Assembly (NCBI GenBank): GCA_018399375.1
Contig: JAGYOV010000026.1
Coordinates: forward strand, 1-9,138
From: Dehalococcoidia bacterium
GTDB taxonomy: Bacteria; Chloroflexota; Dehalococcoidia; GIF9; AB-539-J10
Length of the DNA stretch: 9,138 nt
Reading direction: 5' to 3'
Shown here: one piece after another, positions 7,622 through 9,138 of the stretch
Numbering within the stretch: position 1 is the first letter of the stretch
Layout: each line of letters opens with the position of its first letter
Program-made: the position numbers and the translations under genes
Notes under the pieces: generated by a model
Told to the model about the DNA's origin: nothing
The model's database searches: none
What the model saw: only the letters and a program-made list of their open reading frames with translations

Positions 7622-7861
7622 TTACTTGATTTCCTTCAGGGCTTCATAGGGACAATATTTCACGCATAATGGACCATCCTCTCCCTCACAAGAATCGCAG
7701 GTTGAATTTCGCACCCATTTGATGTTTGCAGTTATATTGTTTCTTGAGATTTTTATGCTGGACAACTCTGGAGAAAAAACCTTGGCGTGATGAAAAGAAC
7801 AAACTAACTCACAGGTTCTACATCCATAGCAGGCTTCCGCATTCCTTACTATCTTTACCAC
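7622..7861 (-). CDS. Small 2x[4Fe-4S] ferredoxin, probable electron partner of AOR2
   Basis: A 79-residue protein with two complete cysteine motifs: C11-x2-C14-x2-C17-x3-C21, and C55-x2-C58-x7-C66-x3-C70 followed by P71. This is the arrangement of iron-sulfur subunits that bind two [4Fe-4S] clusters, with a long spacer between the motifs as in the electron-transfer subunits of molybdopterin enzymes. The start is GTG at 7861-7859. An in-frame TAG four codons upstream rules out a longer protein, and the only purine-rich stretch before the GTG (AGGGAA) lies too close to be a good ribosome binding site. It is the first gene of its unit and abuts AOR2 without a spacer, so the two are almost certainly made together, with electrons passing from AOR2 through this protein to the cell's ferredoxin pool or another acceptor. 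No signal peptide is present. Confidence 0.92.
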   Translation of the reverse strand: MVKIVRNAEACYGCRTCELVCSFHHAKVFSPELSSIKISRNNITANIKWVRNSTCDSCEGEDGPLCVKYCPYEALKEIK

Positions 7862-8075
7862 TTCCCTGTTCTACGTCCTATTCAATATCAAATTGTCGTG
7901 ATAGCTAACGCAAATAGCTCTTCCTGCGGTTACAAAAACAAACATATTATCAAATTTAGTGATGGTTTTCGGTTCTTCTAAAGATATGATTTGAGCAAAC
8001 GCTACCTCACAATGTATATTATATCTTCAATCTACATCATATCTTGGTTAAATTGTATCCTTGATGGAACTATTT

Positions 8076-8111
8076 TGGTATCCCTGAAATACGGTATATT
8101 TTGAGGTACCA
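8076..8111. repeat. Shared operator-like element, copy 2, with extended dyad
   Basis: The core (8079-8106) reads TATCCCTGAAATACGG then TATATTTTGAGG and matches copy 1 at 25 of 28 positions. Here the dyad reaches further: TGGTA (8076-8080) and TACCA (8107-8111) are perfect outer arms, and AAATAC (8087-8092) faces GTATATTT (8094-8101) inside. It lies about 219 bases upstream of the ferredoxin start, close to copy 1's distance (about 232) from the aminotransferase start. It is also about 60 bases upstream of the regulator's -35 box. The likely role is binding of a shared regulator. Confidence 0.68.
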
Positions 8112-8167
8112 CGCCATTGAAGAAAGAGGGATTTATTTAGAGTGACGGGTTGATTGGCAAGGTAAGC

Positions 8168-8196
8168 TTGACAAGCGATGCGATTATCTTTATAAA
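8168..8196 (+). promoter_or_regulatory. Sigma-70-type promoter of the regulator gene
   Basis: A perfect -35 box TTGACA (8168-8173), a 17-base spacer and a -10 box TATAAA (8191-8196). This predicts a start of transcription near 8203 and a leader of about 97 bases before the GTG at 8300. The -35 box sits inside the small dyad GCTTG-A-CAAGC (8166-8176), and TTGGCAAG (8154-8161) repeats TTGACAAG (8168-8175) 14 bases upstream. Confidence 0.75.
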
Positions 8197-8228
8197 TATT
8201 ACATAGGTGGTATGTTATTGTTGTAGAC

Positions 8229-8251
8229 ATTCTGTTCTCCGAGAACAGAAT
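8229..8251. repeat. Perfect 23-base inverted repeat in the regulator leader
   Basis: The arms ATTCTGTTCTC (8229-8239) and GAGAACAGAAT (8241-8251) are exact reverse complements around a single central C at 8240. It lies 26-48 bases past the predicted transcription start. No T-run follows, so an intrinsic terminator is unlikely. It could be a repressor or autoregulation operator, or a stable hairpin in the leader RNA. It is unrelated in sequence to the 28-base shared element. Confidence 0.8.
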
Positions 8252-8284
8252 TACCAGGAAGAGGGAGTTGTTGCAGGGTGAACT

Positions 8285-8290
8285 AGGGGA
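8285..8290 (+). promoter_or_regulatory. Ribosome binding site of the regulator
   Basis: AGGGGA, 9 bases before GTG at 8300. A TAA stands directly before that GTG in frame, so GTG is the most upstream start possible, and this site supports it. Confidence 0.7.
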
Positions 8291-8299
8291 AAAGCATAA

Positions 8300-9138
8300 G
8301 TGAAAGAAGGGTTCGAGCATAGAGGCCGTTATTTGGGTTTGGCCAAAGGTGGCCAAGATATTATCGATCTCATAAATGCGGCGCATGTTGAGCTAGATGC
8401 CAGTCAGTTGCGGCGCAGAGTTATTCCTCTTGTGGCGGATATGTTCCGCGTGGAAAGGGCGATTTTCTTTGCTGTAGATAGCAGTTGGGAGAAACTGGAT
8501 CTCACCGATGTCGTTACCTTTAATATCGAGGAAGAACTGGGCGTTAAATATGCCCGGACATACTGGTTCTACGATCCCGTATATTATGAGTCGCTGAACG
8601 GCCGCAAACTCGTTTTCAAAAATCATGATATTTTGCCGCGCAGTGAATGGCTCAAGCTGAAATATTACCTTGAGTTTCAGCAGTCTCAGAACATAAATGA
8701 GGAAATGATCATTTGCCTTCGCAATGGTGCTAACCTCTATGGGACGGTGAATCTCATTCGTGGGAATGGTGAGCCTTGTTTTACTTATGATGACCTGTTG
8801 AAGGCTAAAATGGTAGCGCCATCCATTGCGCTTGCCGTGCAGAACGCGTTGCTGTTTTCCAGGATGAAACATGAGAGCCATGTCCTGTCTGACGTTGTGG
8901 AGCTTTTCCCCAGGGGTATAGTTATTTTGGATCGTGAACTACGGCCAATATATTGTAATAGCAAGGGCAAAGAGTTATGCTTTTCACTTTCTGGCTTGGA
9001 GACGGAAGGAGCTGATGAGATAGCAGTAGAGAGTTTGAACGTTCCCTCTCATGTGTTGCGCTTGTGTGCAAGTTTGAAGGAACAGCGCGAAAGAGCAGTT
9101 GGCTTTTTCTGTGAGAAGAATGCAGATAATGGAAATGG
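8300..9138 (+). CDS. GAF/PAS-domain sensory transcriptional regulator, N-terminal part
   Basis: The gene starts with GTG at 8300 and is cut by the right edge; 279 residues are visible. Residues from about 30 to 190 form a GAF-like sensor domain: LRRRVIPLVADMFRVERAIFF (37-57) opens it, a middle part reads YYESLNGRKLVFKNHDILPR, and GTVNLIR (148-154) and APSIALAVQNALLFSRM (173-189) close it, with the last helix leading into a linker. Residues about 195-227 (VVELFPRGIVILDRELRPIYCN) look like the start of a PAS domain. This architecture recalls bacterial regulators with GAF or PAS input and a C-terminal LuxR-type helix-turn-helix, but the DNA-binding part is outside the window, so a sigma-54 activator or signalling enzyme is not excluded. 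It is divergent from the ferredoxin-AOR2 unit and is the natural candidate to control it. The ligand is unknown. Confidence 0.82.
   Translation, partial: MKEGFEHRGRYLGLAKGGQDIIDLINAAHVELDASQLRRRVIPLVADMFRVERAIFFAVDSSWEKLDLTDVVTFNIEEELGVKYARTYWFYDPVYYESLNGRKLVFKNHDILPRSEWLKLKYYLEFQQSQNINEEMIICLRNGANLYGTVNLIRGNGEPCFTYDDLLKAKMVAPSIALAVQNALLFSRMKHESHVLSDVVELFPRGIVILDRELRPIYCNSKGKELCFSLSGLETEGADEIAVESLNVPSHVLRLCASLKEQRERAVGFFCEKNADNGN

Larger units (their letters stand above)
7862..8299. other. Divergent intergenic region between the ferredoxin-AOR2 unit and the regulator
   Basis: 438 bases with no credible protein gene. From left to right it holds an AT-rich leader for the minus-strand ferredoxin unit; a minus-strand TATAAT at 8023-8018 without a good -35 (weak promoter candidate); shared element copy 2 (8076-8111 with its outer arms); the regulator promoter (8168-8196); a perfect 23-base dyad (8229-8251); and the regulator's ribosome binding site (8285-8290). 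This is the obvious control region of the locus. Confidence 0.75.

Noticed and set aside
8018..8023. Minus-strand TATAAT as the ferredoxin promoter -10 box
   Set aside because: No -35-like hexamer lies 16-18 bases upstream and the region is AT-rich, so I mention it only as a weak candidate within the intergenic entry.
8048..8386. 112-codon minus-strand open frame over the divergent promoter region
   Set aside because: It covers the regulator promoter, both dyads and the regulator start, and has no recognisable domain or ribosome binding site.
8393..8881. 162-codon minus-strand open frame at the right end
   Set aside because: It is antisense to the GAF/PAS regulator, whose GAF motifs, promoter and ribosome binding site are all on the plus strand.

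Overview
The window looks like part of the chromosome of an anaerobic bacterium. Two members of the tungsten (or molybdenum) pterin aldehyde:ferredoxin oxidoreductase (AOR) family, a 2x[4Fe-4S] ferredoxin and a TIGR04076-type protein all point to an anaerobe. AGGAGG-type ribosome binding sites, sigma-70-like promoter elements and a GAF/PAS sensory regulator point to a bacterium rather than an archaeon. No rRNA, tRNA or other taxonomic marker is present, so I do not name a lineage.

Layout. Everything from 1 to 7861 is coded on the minus strand. In transcription order it reads ferredoxin (7861-7622), AOR2 (7621-5714), a 281-base gap, class III aminotransferase (5432-4080), APC permease B (3987-2581), TIGR04076-like protein (2423-2004), APC permease A (1907-525) and AOR1 (475 to beyond the left edge). 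A 438-base divergent intergenic region (7862-8299) separates this from a plus-strand GAF/PAS regulator (8300 to beyond the right edge). No insertion sequence, CRISPR array, tRNA or rRNA was seen.

How the genes may work together (inference). The permeases would import an amine or amino acid. The PLP aminotransferase would move its amino group to a keto acid, leaving an aldehyde or semialdehyde. AOR2 with its ferredoxin, and perhaps AOR1, would oxidise that aldehyde to the acid and produce reduced ferredoxin. This would be an oxygen-free counterpart of putrescine, GABA, beta-alanine or taurine catabolism, with an AOR where an NAD(P)-dependent aldehyde dehydrogenase usually acts. The substrate cannot be read from the sequence.

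Regulation. A 28-base dyad-containing element, 25/28 identical between copies, lies about 220-230 bases upstream of the ferredoxin gene and again of the aminotransferase gene. This suggests the two transcription units share control, possibly by the divergent regulator. The regulator has its own clear promoter (TTGACA, 17 bases, TATAAA) and a perfect 23-base inverted repeat in its leader.

The most unusual points are the shared operator-like element, the perfect leader dyad, and AOR2, in which one of the four expected iron-sulfur cysteines is glycine.
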